Numbered from the stretch's first letter, positions 37,201 through 45,603 are shown. The stretch is DNA of 64,000 nt from JAMXLJ01 sp036558745 (GCA_036558745.1 DATBEZ010000031.1:31446-95445), one strand, 5' to 3'. Notes: generated from the sequence alone by a model not told the origin. A program made the numbers and translations.

Positions 37201-38247
37201 CCGGCCGATCGTCTCCGCGTCCTGCTTCACCGGGACGACGCGACACTGCGGGCAGTACCCGACGCTGCCGAAGCCGTTGTCGCCGACGCCGCCGATGCGC
37301 GAGATCAGACCGGGCGCGTGGTTGTAGGCGAAGTCCTCGGTCTGCGGATCGTTGCTGTTGCGCTCGAAGTTCCAGCCCGAGATGTCGTTCGGGTACCCGT
37401 TGCCGTCGTTGTCGACGTGCAGGCCCGAGCGACAGGTGCGCACCCGGCCGCCGGCGATGCGGCAGTCGCCGAACACCGCGATCAGGTCCTCGGGTGAGAG
37501 GTACGGCGTCAGCACGCCACCGACGTGCACCGAGTGCAGGTACGGGTGCGTCCCACCCGCGACACACGACCGCGTGGTTCCTTCCGCGCGAGTGACGAAC
37601 GGCGCGACGCCGGGCGCGCAGGGCGGATTGACGCGCGGGTCCTGCGCCCAGTCGGCGATGTCGAAGCGTCCGTCGTGGTTCAGGTCGTACGTGCCCGCGT
37701 CGTGGCCGTCGGCGCGCTCCGGGTACGGGAGCTCGCCCGCGTTCAGCCAGACGTTGTCGAGCCCGTCCTTGATCCCGTCGCTCGAGTAATTCACGCCACC
37801 TTCGATGTAGGCGACGAGCACGTCGTGGCCGAGGTTGCCCTGCGTCCACGCGCCAGGGAGGTTCATGCCGGCCGCGTGCTGCGGGTCCTTCGCGAGCGGC
37901 GCGAAGCACGGCAGACCCTGGTCCGGGCGGGGCAGCGTCGCCAGGCCGGTGGCGGGGTCGATGCACGGTCCCGTGAGCGGGCCGTAGAGGCCCCAGTTGC
38001 TCGAGTCGCTGCCACCGCAGCCGGGATCGTTCGCCGACTGGCAGTGGGTGTAGCCGGGATCGTTCGGTTGGCCGGTCGCCACCGTCGACTGGTCGACTTC
38101 GCCGCCGCCTCCCGTGCTCCGCCCAGGCGTCCGCTGCATCTCCTGGGCGGCCGTCGCGGCGGGGATCGTCACCCCGGCGACCAGCGCGGTCGCGACCGCG
38201 ACGACGGCGGCCGTGCGGCGCGCTGGCGTGAAGCGACCCGTACGCAT
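34270..38247 (-). CDS. Large secreted subtilase-like protein with beta-propeller-type repeats
   Basis: A 1,325-residue secreted protein. A signal peptide (1-34, cleavage near AATAA) follows GGAGGGGGAG ribosome-site bases before ATG 38247. The N-terminal half aligns with S8 subtilases: the Asp motif is IEGGVNY (Glu149 instead of Asp), His310 lies in the equivalent of HGTH (NHAPGL), Asn400 fits the oxyanion hole and Ser460 lies in GGSTSAATP. EGDx-type calcium-binding loops (DLNHDGRFD) are kept. From about residue 690 the chain has at least five repeats of the type DGxxYAWRPDGSxVPGFPV, like FG-GAP/PQQ propeller blades. It may be a cell-surface or exported protease or a proteolytically inert propeller protein. 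It is not clearly linked to the polysaccharide genes. Confidence 0.8.
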   Translation of the reverse strand: MRTGRFTPARRTAAVVAVATALVAGVTIPAATAAQEMQRTPGRSTGGGGEVDQSTVATGQPNDPGYTHCQSANDPGCGGSDSSNWGLYGPLTGPCIDPATGLATLPRPDQGLPCFAPLAKDPQHAAGMNLPGAWTQGNLGHDVLVAYIEGGVNYSSDGIKDGLDNVWLNAGELPYPERADGHDAGTYDLNHDGRFDIADWAQDPRVNPPCAPGVAPFVTRAEGTTRSCVAGGTHPYLHSVHVGGVLTPYLSPEDLIAVFGDCRIAGGRVRTCRSGLHVDNDGNGYPNDISGWNFERNSNDPQTEDFAYNHAPGLISRIGGVGDNGFGSVGYCPQCRVVPVKQDAETIGRSDRFAEAILYATDIGAKAISAVVVNDAYSSIDQAAVDYAWSRGVAMSFDSNDFDSMDHTNGMYFDHVVPGNSLTVDNDGGPGNDARWYRARSNVTSYGTHNVFSFEGGSTSAATPTGAAALAMVASAGLEARDRHVIPGPLDPDEIKQVLMDTASTVDPTQAPPGTTPQWPGNPGSHTDATHTAWSTQYGYGRPDLGAATAMVLAGRIPPRAVLTGPRWYDYVDPVQTPRLDVTGQVARSSVGSGGSAHYVLEWALGADPADSAFHTVASGTVGRGQDRDARAVARRLGTIDLRQVPASFYDHAPSTTLQPDGAEQYTMTIRLRVVDANGTKAEDRRAIHLRHDPTLSPGFPKTVQRADGGPPAAADLEGRHELDVIDATNDGLVYAWRPDGSSVPGFPVRSDRLADIDPANPQNLRAPAYREPIFRNASDPLGGGVAVGDLFRDGRLEVAATSTNGDLYVWDAHGRRLPGFPVHTDPSRWSLPVPTPAAPESHSRLPQRGNWSPPVLADLEGTGHLDLLMSAFDGRLYAWRPDGTPVPGWPVEIKLPDATRAALGTAYIRDPKLVFPAGVADVLHTGRPQVFVSSFESGGNRSYLYGIWPDGNDHPGGPFLPGWPATVPALQGTYDQSIDFVGEGNAAPVFVDIAGATRIVTASVFGFPLVLNGNGTTFENLDPTCAGAACTSPAQYRVPDGLTLEITGMGGAGDLDGDGHPEYVASQLGLTSLTTALGQAGTALLPQAYEKAWTLATGARVAGFPARQDGFTFFTSPVVGNVDGSAGRAAIEGNDNYFVHAYRADGSEASGFPKYTGGWELAAGLLYDPHLDGHLHYLQTTREGFVFDWTTTGDATRNDAWWRYRHDERNTGDTRADTRRPAVLADLHVDDGVLRWHAPGDDGVVGTAAAYTFVWSSSRNGPRGLLSPPVPAIAGTPQELPLPAGLPRHGPVWVTAWSRDDAGNLSAPAVACIRGCSTSTRPAT

Positions 38248-38363
38248 CCCGGCTCCCCCTCCCGCCGGTATCCCCCGGGCCGGCGGGATCCCATGTGTAG
38301 CCCAGCCCACTGCCGGGCGTCACCCTGCGCGGCCCCCGGGTCACGACCACGGAACGTGATGTA

Positions 38364-38392
38364 TTGACCGCCACACGTCTGGTCGTCACACT
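38364..38392 (+). promoter_or_regulatory. Possible promoter of the STAS gene
   Basis: TTGACC (38364-38369) is a good -35 element, with CACACT (38387-38392) at 17 bases as a weak -10. The ATG at 38399 starts only six bases after the -10, so the transcript would be leaderless. Only a candidate: the -10 matches just three of six consensus bases. Confidence 0.25.
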
Positions 38393-38398
38393 GCCGCC

Positions 38399-38752
38399 AT
38401 GACGGCGATGCTCGAACGGCCGGTCGGGTCACCGGCGCAGGTTGCGGTGGAACGCCGGCGCGAGGGTGGTGCGTGCCACCTCACCATCACCGGCGAGATC
38501 GACGCGACGACCGCGCTGCTCGTCGCCGACGGCCTGGCCCGGGCCCTCGACTCCGGTGCGGCGCGCGTCTACGTCGAGCTCGCGGGTGTGACGTTCTGTG
38601 ACGCGTCGGGACTCGGCCTGCTGATCGACGCGCGTCGCGAGGCGCGTCAACGCGGTCTCAGGCTCGTGCTCGTCGCACCGGCCGCACCCGTGCGCCGTCT
38701 GCTCGATCTCACCGAGCTCGATGCGCGCTTCGTCATCAACGCGGCGGTGTGA
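38399..38752 (+). CDS. STAS-domain anti-sigma-factor antagonist
   Basis: A 117-residue single STAS domain, as in SpoIIAA/RsbV proteins that bind an anti-sigma kinase. The phosphorylated Ser is Ser70 in FCDASGLG. The C-terminal half LTELDARFVIN is typical of the family. No anti-sigma kinase or sigma factor lies next to it in this window, so the partner is unknown. It is followed 154 bases later by a chemoreceptor-like gene on the same strand. Confidence 0.88.
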   Translation: MTAMLERPVGSPAQVAVERRREGGACHLTITGEIDATTALLVADGLARALDSGAARVYVELAGVTFCDASGLGLLIDARREARQRGLRLVLVAPAAPVRRLLDLTELDARFVINAAV

Positions 38753-38906
38753 AGCAACCGTCGCCCACGAGCGGAAGCTGACGGGCTCCCTCCGCGCCTT
38801 TCAGGACGTTCGTCGCAACTCTCGTCGTTCAGGTTCAGCACGCGCCGCGCGCTGCCGAGCTTCGACGGACCAACGGCCTTGCACGGCCGCGTCCCGAGGA
38901 GACCCG

Positions 38907-40037
38907 ATGAGCATCAGCGCCTTGACCCGTCGCACTGCCGGCCGCGAGCTGCTGAGCTCACCCGCTGTCGTGCGCGCCGCCCTCGACAGCGTGCAGACGA
39001 ACGTGTTCGTCGCCGACCTCGAGCTCAACCTCGTCTACATGAACCGTCGTGCGACGGAGACCGTACAGACCATCGAGGCAGAGATCCGCTCCTCGTTCCA
39101 TGTGGCGTGGAACGACCTCGTCGGCGGGACCATCCACCGCTTCCACCGCGACCCCGCGCGCGTCGAGCGCATCCTCCGCGACCCGTCGAGCTTTCCGCAC
39201 CACGCGACGTTCGACTTCGGCGCGGTGACGCTGCGCACGACGATCAACGGCATCTTCGACGACGCGGGCACACTGCACGGCTACGTCGTCGCGTGGGACG
39301 ACGTCACCGCGCAGCAGCGGGTCGAGGCGCACGCGCAGGAGCTCGCCCAGCAGCTCGAGGGCGCGTCGACCCGCCTGACCGACGTCGCGGTGCAGCTCGG
39401 CGCGACCGCCGAGGAGGCCGCGAGCCAGGCGGAGACGGTGTCGGCCGGTGCGGAGGAGATGACCGCGAGCGTCCACGAGATCGCCCAGACGACCGCGACC
39501 GCGGCGCAGGTCGCGTCGGACGCGGTCTCGGTCGCCGACAAGACGACCACCACGGTCGAGGAGCTCGGACGTTCGAGCCAGGAGGTCTCCGAGGTCGTGA
39601 ACCTCATCACCTCGATCGCCGAGCAGACGAACCTGCTGGCGCTCAACGCGACGATCGAGGCTGCGCGCGCGGGCGAGTCGGGCAAGGGCTTCGCGGTGGT
39701 GGCGAACGAGGTCAAGGAGCTCGCGAACGAGACCGCGCGTGCGACGGAGGACATCAGCCGCAAGATCGAGGCGATCCAGGCCGCGTCGGGCGAAGCCGTC
39801 GGCGCGATCGGCCGGATCGCCGAGATCATCGCTCAGATCCACGACCTCCAGACGACGGTCGCAGGCGCGGTCGAGGAGCAGGCGGCGACCACGAACGAGA
39901 TCACGTCGAACATCACCGGCGTCGCGACCGCCGCCGGTGAGACATCGAGCGCCACCACGACGATCCAGGACGCCGCGGCCGAGCTGTCGGAGCGCGCGTC
40001 CGAGCTGAACCGGATCGTCAGCCACACCGACGACTGA
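38907..40037 (+). CDS. Soluble PAS-domain methyl-accepting chemotaxis-type receptor
   Basis: 376 residues. The N-terminal part (about 20-140) is a PAS domain (FVADLELNLVYMN near 32; VAWDDVTAQQ closes it). The C-terminal part is a long coiled-coil MCP signalling domain with the conserved hairpin tip EQTNLLALNATIEAARAGE and GKGFAVVANEVKELA. No membrane segment or HAMP domain is present, so it is cytoplasmic and would read an intracellular signal (redox, metabolite or light). Start ATG 38907 has CGAGGAGA directly upstream. No cheA/cheW/cheB/cheR genes are visible here. Confidence 0.9.
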   Translation: MSISALTRRTAGRELLSSPAVVRAALDSVQTNVFVADLELNLVYMNRRATETVQTIEAEIRSSFHVAWNDLVGGTIHRFHRDPARVERILRDPSSFPHHATFDFGAVTLRTTINGIFDDAGTLHGYVVAWDDVTAQQRVEAHAQELAQQLEGASTRLTDVAVQLGATAEEAASQAETVSAGAEEMTASVHEIAQTTATAAQVASDAVSVADKTTTTVEELGRSSQEVSEVVNLITSIAEQTNLLALNATIEAARAGESGKGFAVVANEVKELANETARATEDISRKIEAIQAASGEAVGAIGRIAEIIAQIHDLQTTVAGAVEEQAATTNEITSNITGVATAAGETSSATTTIQDAAAELSERASELNRIVSHTDD

Positions 40038-40072
40038 CACCGCGTTCGTCACCGACCGCAGACGCGCTTCGA

Positions 40073-40095
40073 GGGCCCGGTGCGGAACCGGGCCC
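40073..40095. terminator. Strong hairpin terminator between convergent genes
   Basis: A perfect 9-base inverted repeat, GGGCCCGGT/ACCGGGCCC (40073-40081 and 40087-40095), with a 5-base loop. It lies between the chemoreceptor gene (stop 40037) and the PstS-like gene (stop 40122) and would serve both. Confidence 0.75.
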
Positions 40096-40121
40096 CCGAG
40101 ATGCGCGTTGCGTGTGGTCGC

Positions 40122-41219
40122 TTACAGAGGAGTCGGGTTCTTCCGGCAGGAGCTGTTCGGAAGGCCCGGACCGGCAGGCGCCATGGGCAGCGGCGTGAAG
40201 CCGTAGGCGAGCAGCGTGAAGCCCACCTGCGGGTTGCCGTTGCACATCCAGCCGTTGTGCGTCGAGTCCACGCCCGCGAAGTTGATCGCGGCCGCGAGGG
40301 ACTTGTCGGTCTGCTTGATCACGTTGTACACGTACCGGCGCCCGAAGAAGGTGCCGTTGTTGATCGTCGTCGTGGACGGCGCCACGCCGTTGATGCTGCC
40401 GAGCACCGCACCACCGCGGATGTCGGGCGAGATGCCGTTGCTCTGGGCGGTCCAGTTCGCGAAGGAGTAGGGCAGGATCGCGTTGGTCTTGTCACCCGCG
40501 GCAACCTGGTTCCCGCTGTTCTCCTCGATCCGGATGGGGTGGACGTTGCACGACGAGTCGTCGAGGACGCCCTGCTGCGCGCTCGAGAGACCGAGGATCT
40601 TGGTCTCGAAGAACGACAGCGTGCCCGAGCCCGTCTGGGGCAGGTAGCGCACGATCGCACCGTTGGCGCCGCCGACCTGGTTCCAGTTCGTGATCGTCGG
40701 GTTCCCACCGTTGGTGCAGAGGTAGATGCCCTGCAGCTGCGCGAGGGTCAGGTTCGACGGGGCGTTCCCCGTGTAGTGGGCCCAGCTCACCGCGTCGATC
40801 GCGTACGCGTAGAAGTCGATCGTGGACGGGTCGGTACCGCTCCGGCCACGCGACGAGCGCGCAAGGTCGACGTTGCAGTTCGTGCCGTCACCGGTCAGGG
40901 CGCTGATGCCGGCGCTGGAGCCGTTCGGGGGCAGGTTGCTCGGGTTGTTGTAGTTGAACGCGCCACAGTTGTTGTCACCAGGGACCGCGAAGTTGCCCGG
41001 CGGGATCACCGGCGGGACGTTGGTGACCGTGTCGTGGTTCGCGTTCACCGTGCTCGACGAATGGGTGTTGTAGTAGCTCGCCAGGTTGCCCATGACCCCG
41101 ACGGTGGTGTCGGAGCCGACGAGCGCAAGGGACTGCGGTTGCGGTCCACACCCGGCGAGCAGCATTGGCATCGCCACCGCCGCAACGCCGAGCGCGGCGA
41201 ACCGAAACAGTTTGTGCAA
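40122..41219 (-). CDS. PstS-like substrate-binding lipoprotein
   Basis: A lipoprotein of 365 residues with a Lys/Phe-rich N-terminus and lipobox MLLAGC. The mature part begins ALVGSDTT, the usual Ser/Thr/Asp-rich phosphate-binding opening of PstS-type proteins, and has QTGSGTLSFFETKIL and STHNG later. It is rich in Asn and Cys. It starts at TTG 41219, with AAGGAGAGG a few bases upstream; an in-frame GTG at 41252 lacks this. It is separated from the sortase-like gene by 205 bases, so it may have its own promoter. It is one of three PstS-type proteins in this region; the ligand is likely phosphate or a related oxyanion. Confidence 0.82.
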   Translation of the reverse strand: MHKLFRFAALGVAAVAMPMLLAGCGPQPQSLALVGSDTTVGVMGNLASYYNTHSSSTVNANHDTVTNVPPVIPPGNFAVPGDNNCGAFNYNNPSNLPPNGSSAGISALTGDGTNCNVDLARSSRGRSGTDPSTIDFYAYAIDAVSWAHYTGNAPSNLTLAQLQGIYLCTNGGNPTITNWNQVGGANGAIVRYLPQTGSGTLSFFETKILGLSSAQQGVLDDSSCNVHPIRIEENSGNQVAAGDKTNAILPYSFANWTAQSNGISPDIRGGAVLGSINGVAPSTTTINNGTFFGRRYVYNVIKQTDKSLAAAINFAGVDSTHNGWMCNGNPQVGFTLLAYGFTPLPMAPAGPGLPNSSCRKNPTPL

Positions 41220-41424
41220 GAGCCCTCTCCTTGAGTCAACGGGCTTCACCACCCGCCGGAACGACGCCTTCGGGCGTCACGCGTGTTCTAAACCGGCGAG
41301 ATGAAACGCAGACCACCGACGGCGGAGCGGTACTTGAACAACAGACCTCGACTTGTGTGCATCGCGACCTGCACGGACACGCGCGCGTCGCACGAGTGTG
41401 CACGAGCGCGTGCGCGCGGTCGCG

Positions 41425-42390
41425 TCACAGGGTCGACGGCAGGACCGGTGTGAGGCTGTCGAACACGAGCAATAGCAACAATGCGAGCACGGGGGTCGTC
41501 ACGAGCCACGTGTTCCACCGACCCCATCGCCGGTACGCCCACGCCGCGCCGACTGCAGCGACCAGCAACAGCTCGGTCCACAGCACGAGCGACAACATGG
41601 TCGAGCCGTCACTCTGTAAGCCCAACTCCTGGTCGCTCACCTCGTTGGGTCGCCCGATCGGTGTCAGCTTGGGCGTGCCGCGCAACGTGGCCCGCACGAC
41701 GAGTCGACGCTCGGCGAAGAGCTCGGGTGACGACGTCACCAACGCCAGCCGGTTGCCCGAGCCCTTGGCCAACACGTCGGTGCCCTTGCGGTTCGTCGTG
41801 TGCACGTCGTCGACGACGTATGTGAACTTCCCCTGTCCGGTCGACGCGCGGATGAGATCGCCCTCGCGGAGCCTGCCGACGTTGCGGAAGGGTCCCCCGT
41901 ACGCGACGCGCCGGCCCATGATGACGACGTTGCCCCGCTGCCCGGGCAACGGTGACGTCCGAAGGTGGCCCGGGCCCTGCTTCAGCAACGCGCCGTTCGT
42001 CCCCTCGACCACCGCCGCGTGCAGGTGCAGGCGCGGGATCTCGAGCATCGCGACCGGTGTTCCTGGCATGATGCGGCCGCCGATCGGGGCGATGCCCGCG
42101 GAGAGGTTGCTGCCAATGATCTTGGTGAGGGTGCGTTGCGTGCGCCCGTACTCGAGCCGGCTGGCGCCGACGAGGTAGAGGAAGTACGCGAGGACCACGA
42201 GCCCGAAGATCGTGAGGCCGAGCCCGAGCACGCGCATGACGTCGTGCTTGGCCGTCCGCTGTCGCTCACGACGCTCGTGACGCGGCCCCTTCGGCGCCGG
42301 TCCCGGTGGGGGCTCGGGCTCGACGATCTCGGGCGGGATCTCGGTTGTTCCGGGGGGCAGGGGCGCCCAGACCGCGTCGAGATCGGTCAC
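41425..42390 (-). CDS. Sortase-fold protein lacking catalytic His and Cys
   Basis: A 321-residue membrane protein with the sortase fold (class D/E-like by region: NVVIMGRRVAYGGPFRNVGRLREGD). Where active sortases have the catalytic His of the GHR motif it has Arg160, and where they have the Cys of the TLxTC motif it has Ser220 (LALVTSSPEL). The last catalytic residue, Arg229, is kept. There is one N-terminal membrane helix (about 53-75) and two more at the C-terminus, unusual for sortases. It therefore cannot transpeptidate by the known mechanism. Start GTG 42390 overlaps the TGA of the upstream PstS-like gene. The codons for R160 and S220 read clearly. Confidence 0.85.
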   Translation of the reverse strand: MTDLDAVWAPLPPGTTEIPPEIVEPEPPPGPAPKGPRHERRERQRTAKHDVMRVLGLGLTIFGLVVLAYFLYLVGASRLEYGRTQRTLTKIIGSNLSAGIAPIGGRIMPGTPVAMLEIPRLHLHAAVVEGTNGALLKQGPGHLRTSPLPGQRGNVVIMGRRVAYGGPFRNVGRLREGDLIRASTGQGKFTYVVDDVHTTNRKGTDVLAKGSGNRLALVTSSPELFAERRLVVRATLRGTPKLTPIGRPNEVSDQELGLQSDGSTMLSLVLWTELLLVAAVGAAWAYRRWGRWNTWLVTTPVLALLLLLVFDSLTPVLPSTL

Positions 42391-44453
42391 GGACCCGACC
42401 CGTTCGCGCTCGCGGCCGTCGCCGGCGCAGGGGCGCGCTGCTTCTTGCCACGCGACCGCCACGTCAGCACGGGACCACCGATCAGCGCGACGAGGCCGAG
42501 CGCGAAGAGGCCGGGCAGCAGCAGTTGATGGTCGCCACCGAGGAAGTCGCGCAGCGCGCCCACGATGAAGTTGGGCGACGGCTTGCGCGCGCTCGACGCG
42601 AGCGCGGCACCGTGTGTCGAGCCGTCCACGGAGATCGACGCCGCCGACGCGAGCGAGGAGCTGTCACCGTCACCACCGCCCGACGCAGCGCCGAGGTCCG
42701 ACGACGCGCCCGCGTCGCCGGAACCCTGGTCCACGGGCGCGCCCGCGTCGTTCGTCTGCGGCGGCGCGGCGACGTTGCCGACCTGGTTGACGACCGCGTC
42801 GCGCGCCTTGGCGTCCTGGGCGACGAGATCGGCGGGCAACGGGACGTAGCCGGGCGGGAGCACGCCGGCCCGTTGCCCCGGGCCCGACACGTCGTCGAGG
42901 AACTGCCCGATCTTCGCGGCCTTGGTCGGTGAGATCCCGCCGGTCGGCAGCATCGCGTAGTCGACCTTCACGAGCGGGTACACGCCCGGCGCGGTGACGT
43001 CGGGGAACTTCGTGATCTTGTCGGGGTTGGTCGTCATCTTCGTGTACGCGGCGGCGAGGTTCGGCAGGTCGGCGGGGACGCCGGACGCACCCGGTGGCGC
43101 GTTGGCCGGCACGAGCTTGGCGGTGGGGATCGCGAAGGAGCGCGCCGTGACCGCGTCGAGCACGCCGAAGACGCCGTCGACGCCGGCGGTGGGTGAGATG
43201 CCGTCGCCGGGCGGCAGGAACTGGAACAGGCGGCGCACGTTGGTCAGCGTGCTCGTCAGCGGCTGGTACGCGCCCTGTGCGTCGGGGTCCCGGGCCTCGA
43301 ACACGTCGGTCGGGTAGGTGACGCCCTTCCAGAACGAGTCCGGCTGCGCGCTCGGATCCTTGCCGTCGAGGAAGGCGCGAGCCCGCGCGTCACGCTGCAG
43401 CCAGCTCGTGAGCACGAAGGCATCGGCGTTGGGCTCGGCCCGCAGGAGTGGCGCCTCCGCGTTCGAGGGCCAGTGATGACCGGGGTTGAGCGCGAGGAAT
43501 TCGGGGTCGTTGAAGATGTTGTTCCCGGAGCCGAGCGGGAACTGCCATCCGGCAATGAGCTCGGCGACGAGACGCGGCGTGAGCGTCATGTCGCCGATGC
43601 GTTGACCGGTCGTCGGGTCGGTCGCGTTGAACCCGATCACCACGCCGGTGACGTCGATCGGCGCGTAGGTGTACGGACGGTTCGTGCCCTTGAGCTGGTC
43701 GGCCGAGGCCGGCATCGACGTGATCGCCACGTCGCTGTTTCCCTGCAGGAAGTTGCTGCGCGCCTCCGGTGAGCCCTGGTTCGTGTAGTCGATCGACAAC
43801 GGCTTGGCGCCCGTGCAGGTGATCGCGCCCCACGCGAGCAACGCCGTGGCGGCCGAGTCCTCGCCGATCGCGGCGACGTCGGGCGTCTTCACCTGCGGGC
43901 AGTCCCGCGTGCTCGGCGCGAACCGCAGGGGCGTCGTCACCGCGCTCACGGGCAGGCCGTTGGGTGGCGGGACCGTGCCGTCGGCCTCGTACGCGAGGAG
44001 CGAGCACGGGTTCTGAGCGGAGCAGTCGAGGTCGGGCAGCTGCAGCGAGGGGCGAACTTCGATGAATGCCGTGCCTGTGCCGTCGGGTTGGGTCCGCGCC
44101 GCGAACACACCCGACCCGTTCGCGTCGTTCGACCCGTTGGGATAGGGGAACACGTCGAAGCAGTCGTTGAGGGACTTGGGGTTGGCCTTGCACTGCACGA
44201 CCGTCACCGTGAACGCGCCGGTGACGTCGGTCGGGTCGAAGCCCGTCCAGTGCACCTCGACGACCTGGTCGCTGAGCCCCGTCGCGGGCGTCGCCGTCAA
44301 CGTGCGCGGCCCGGCGGCGGACGCGCGCGCCGGACGTTGCGCGAACCCCGCGAGGAGGCCGGCGAGCACGATGACGCACACAAGAAGCGCGCGTCGCGAA
44401 TTCGGTCGCGGCACCGCGTTCGGTCGCGAAGCGGCACGCCCACCTCCCGGCAT
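42387..44453 (-). CDS. Membrane-anchored PstS-like protein with N-terminal beta domain
   Basis: About 688 residues from ATG 44453, or 707 from the upstream ATG 44510; GTG 44414 is also possible. A signal sequence (LLVCVIVLAGLLAGF) is followed by a beta-domain (about 50-170) with two disulfide-type Cys pairs, similar to the neocarzinostatin-type fold (TPATGLSDQVVEVHWTGF). The large middle domain is a periplasmic binding domain of PstS type (IDYTNQGSPEARSNFLQG). The last part is a Ser/Gly/Asp-rich linker, one membrane helix and a basic tail. It is translationally coupled to the sortase-like gene. It is oriented opposite to pstC; the gap is up to 168 bases. Its role is probably oxyanion capture at the cell surface. 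Confidence 0.8.
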   Translation of the reverse strand: MPGGGRAASRPNAVPRPNSRRALLVCVIVLAGLLAGFAQRPARASAAGPRTLTATPATGLSDQVVEVHWTGFDPTDVTGAFTVTVVQCKANPKSLNDCFDVFPYPNGSNDANGSGVFAARTQPDGTGTAFIEVRPSLQLPDLDCSAQNPCSLLAYEADGTVPPPNGLPVSAVTTPLRFAPSTRDCPQVKTPDVAAIGEDSAATALLAWGAITCTGAKPLSIDYTNQGSPEARSNFLQGNSDVAITSMPASADQLKGTNRPYTYAPIDVTGVVIGFNATDPTTGQRIGDMTLTPRLVAELIAGWQFPLGSGNNIFNDPEFLALNPGHHWPSNAEAPLLRAEPNADAFVLTSWLQRDARARAFLDGKDPSAQPDSFWKGVTYPTDVFEARDPDAQGAYQPLTSTLTNVRRLFQFLPPGDGISPTAGVDGVFGVLDAVTARSFAIPTAKLVPANAPPGASGVPADLPNLAAAYTKMTTNPDKITKFPDVTAPGVYPLVKVDYAMLPTGGISPTKAAKIGQFLDDVSGPGQRAGVLPPGYVPLPADLVAQDAKARDAVVNQVGNVAAPPQTNDAGAPVDQGSGDAGASSDLGAASGGGDGDSSSLASAASISVDGSTHGAALASSARKPSPNFIVGALRDFLGGDHQLLLPGLFALGLVALIGGPVLTWRSRGKKQRAPAPATAASANGSGP

Positions 44454-44621
44454 GTGAAAGAAGTAACACGACCGCGCGAGTCGATCGCGTGGCCGCCGTT
44501 CTGGATTCATCTGTAGTTCGCGGTTGCGTCACATCGGTTCTTTACAGTCCGGCCGTCGCACGCCGCATGAGCGTCGTCGACGCGCGCGTCGTCTGTGCGC
44601 GGAGTGGGGAGGCAGGACTAC

Positions 44622-45602
44622 ATGTCGTCGACGGACGTGATCGACGTCGCCGAGGACAAGATCGACATCCGGGTCACCCGCTCGAAGGGCGACCGCGTGT
44701 ACCGCGGTGTCGTCCGTTCGGCCGGGAGCTTCACGTTCGTCGTGATGGTCCTGATCGGCACGTTCCTCCTGATCCAGGCCTGGCCCGCGCTGCGCGACGC
44801 GCGGTGGAGCTTCCTCACCGAGGCGAAGTGGAACCCAGACGGTCATCAGTTCGGCATCGCCTCGCTCATCATGTTGACGTTCGAGATCGCGGTCGTCGCG
44901 CTCGCCATCGCCGTGCCCATCGCTGTTGGCGCCGCGCTCTACATCACCGAGTACTCGCCGCGGGTCCTGCGACGCCCGCTCACGTCGCTCATCGATCTCC
45001 TCGCCGCGGTCCCGAGCATCATCTACGGGCTCTGGGGCCGGGCGTTCCTCCAACCACGCCTGATCCCGCTGAGCGAGTGGCTCGGCACCCACCTCGCGTT
45101 CATCCCGATCTTCAAGGTCACCGACAAGAACACCAACTTCGCGGCGTCGACGTTCATCGCCGGCGTCGTCGTGTCGCTCATGACCGTCCCGCTCGTGACC
45201 GCGATCATCCGCGAGGTCTTCTCCCAGGCACCGCCCGGGGAGAAGGAAGGTGCACTCGCGCTGGGCGGGACGAAGTGGGGGATGATCCGCACCGTCGTGC
45301 TGCCCTTCGGCCGTGGCGGCATCATCGGCGGCTCGATGCTCGGTCTGGGACGCGCGCTGGGCGAGACCATCGCGGTCGCCCTCATCATCTCGCCCATCTA
45401 CTCCAAGAGCGTCCACATCCTGAACGGCGGCGGGAACTCGATCGCGGCACAGATCGCGAACAGCTTCAGCGAGTCGTCACCGTTCGGGAAGAACGCGCTC
45501 ATGGCCGCGGGGCTCGCCCTGTTCGCGGTGACGTTGATCGTGAACGCGCTCGCGTCGGCCGTGGTCGCGCGGTCGCGCTCGGGCCAGGCGACGGAGATCT
45601 GA
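44622..45602 (+). CDS. pstC: Phosphate ABC transporter permease PstC
   Basis: Inner-membrane permease subunit of the high-affinity phosphate transporter. It has 326 residues with six hydrophobic segments. The EAA-type loop reads EGALALGGTKWGMIRTVVLPFGRGGIIGG in outline (EGALALGGTKWGMI then PFGRGG), where it docks with PstB. The PstC branch is supported by LLAAVPSIIYGLWG. Start ATG 44622 has GGGGAGG nine bases upstream. It is followed one base later by pstA. Confidence 0.93.
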   Translation: MSSTDVIDVAEDKIDIRVTRSKGDRVYRGVVRSAGSFTFVVMVLIGTFLLIQAWPALRDARWSFLTEAKWNPDGHQFGIASLIMLTFEIAVVALAIAVPIAVGAALYITEYSPRVLRRPLTSLIDLLAAVPSIIYGLWGRAFLQPRLIPLSEWLGTHLAFIPIFKVTDKNTNFAASTFIAGVVVSLMTVPLVTAIIREVFSQAPPGEKEGALALGGTKWGMIRTVVLPFGRGGIIGGSMLGLGRALGETIAVALIISPIYSKSVHILNGGGNSIAAQIANSFSESSPFGKNALMAAGLALFAVTLIVNALASAVVARSRSGQATEI

Positions 45603-45603
45603 C

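Noticed and set aside
41253..41424. PHO-box-like operator upstream of the PstS-like gene.
   Set aside because: No direct repeats close to a known PHO-box consensus could be made out.
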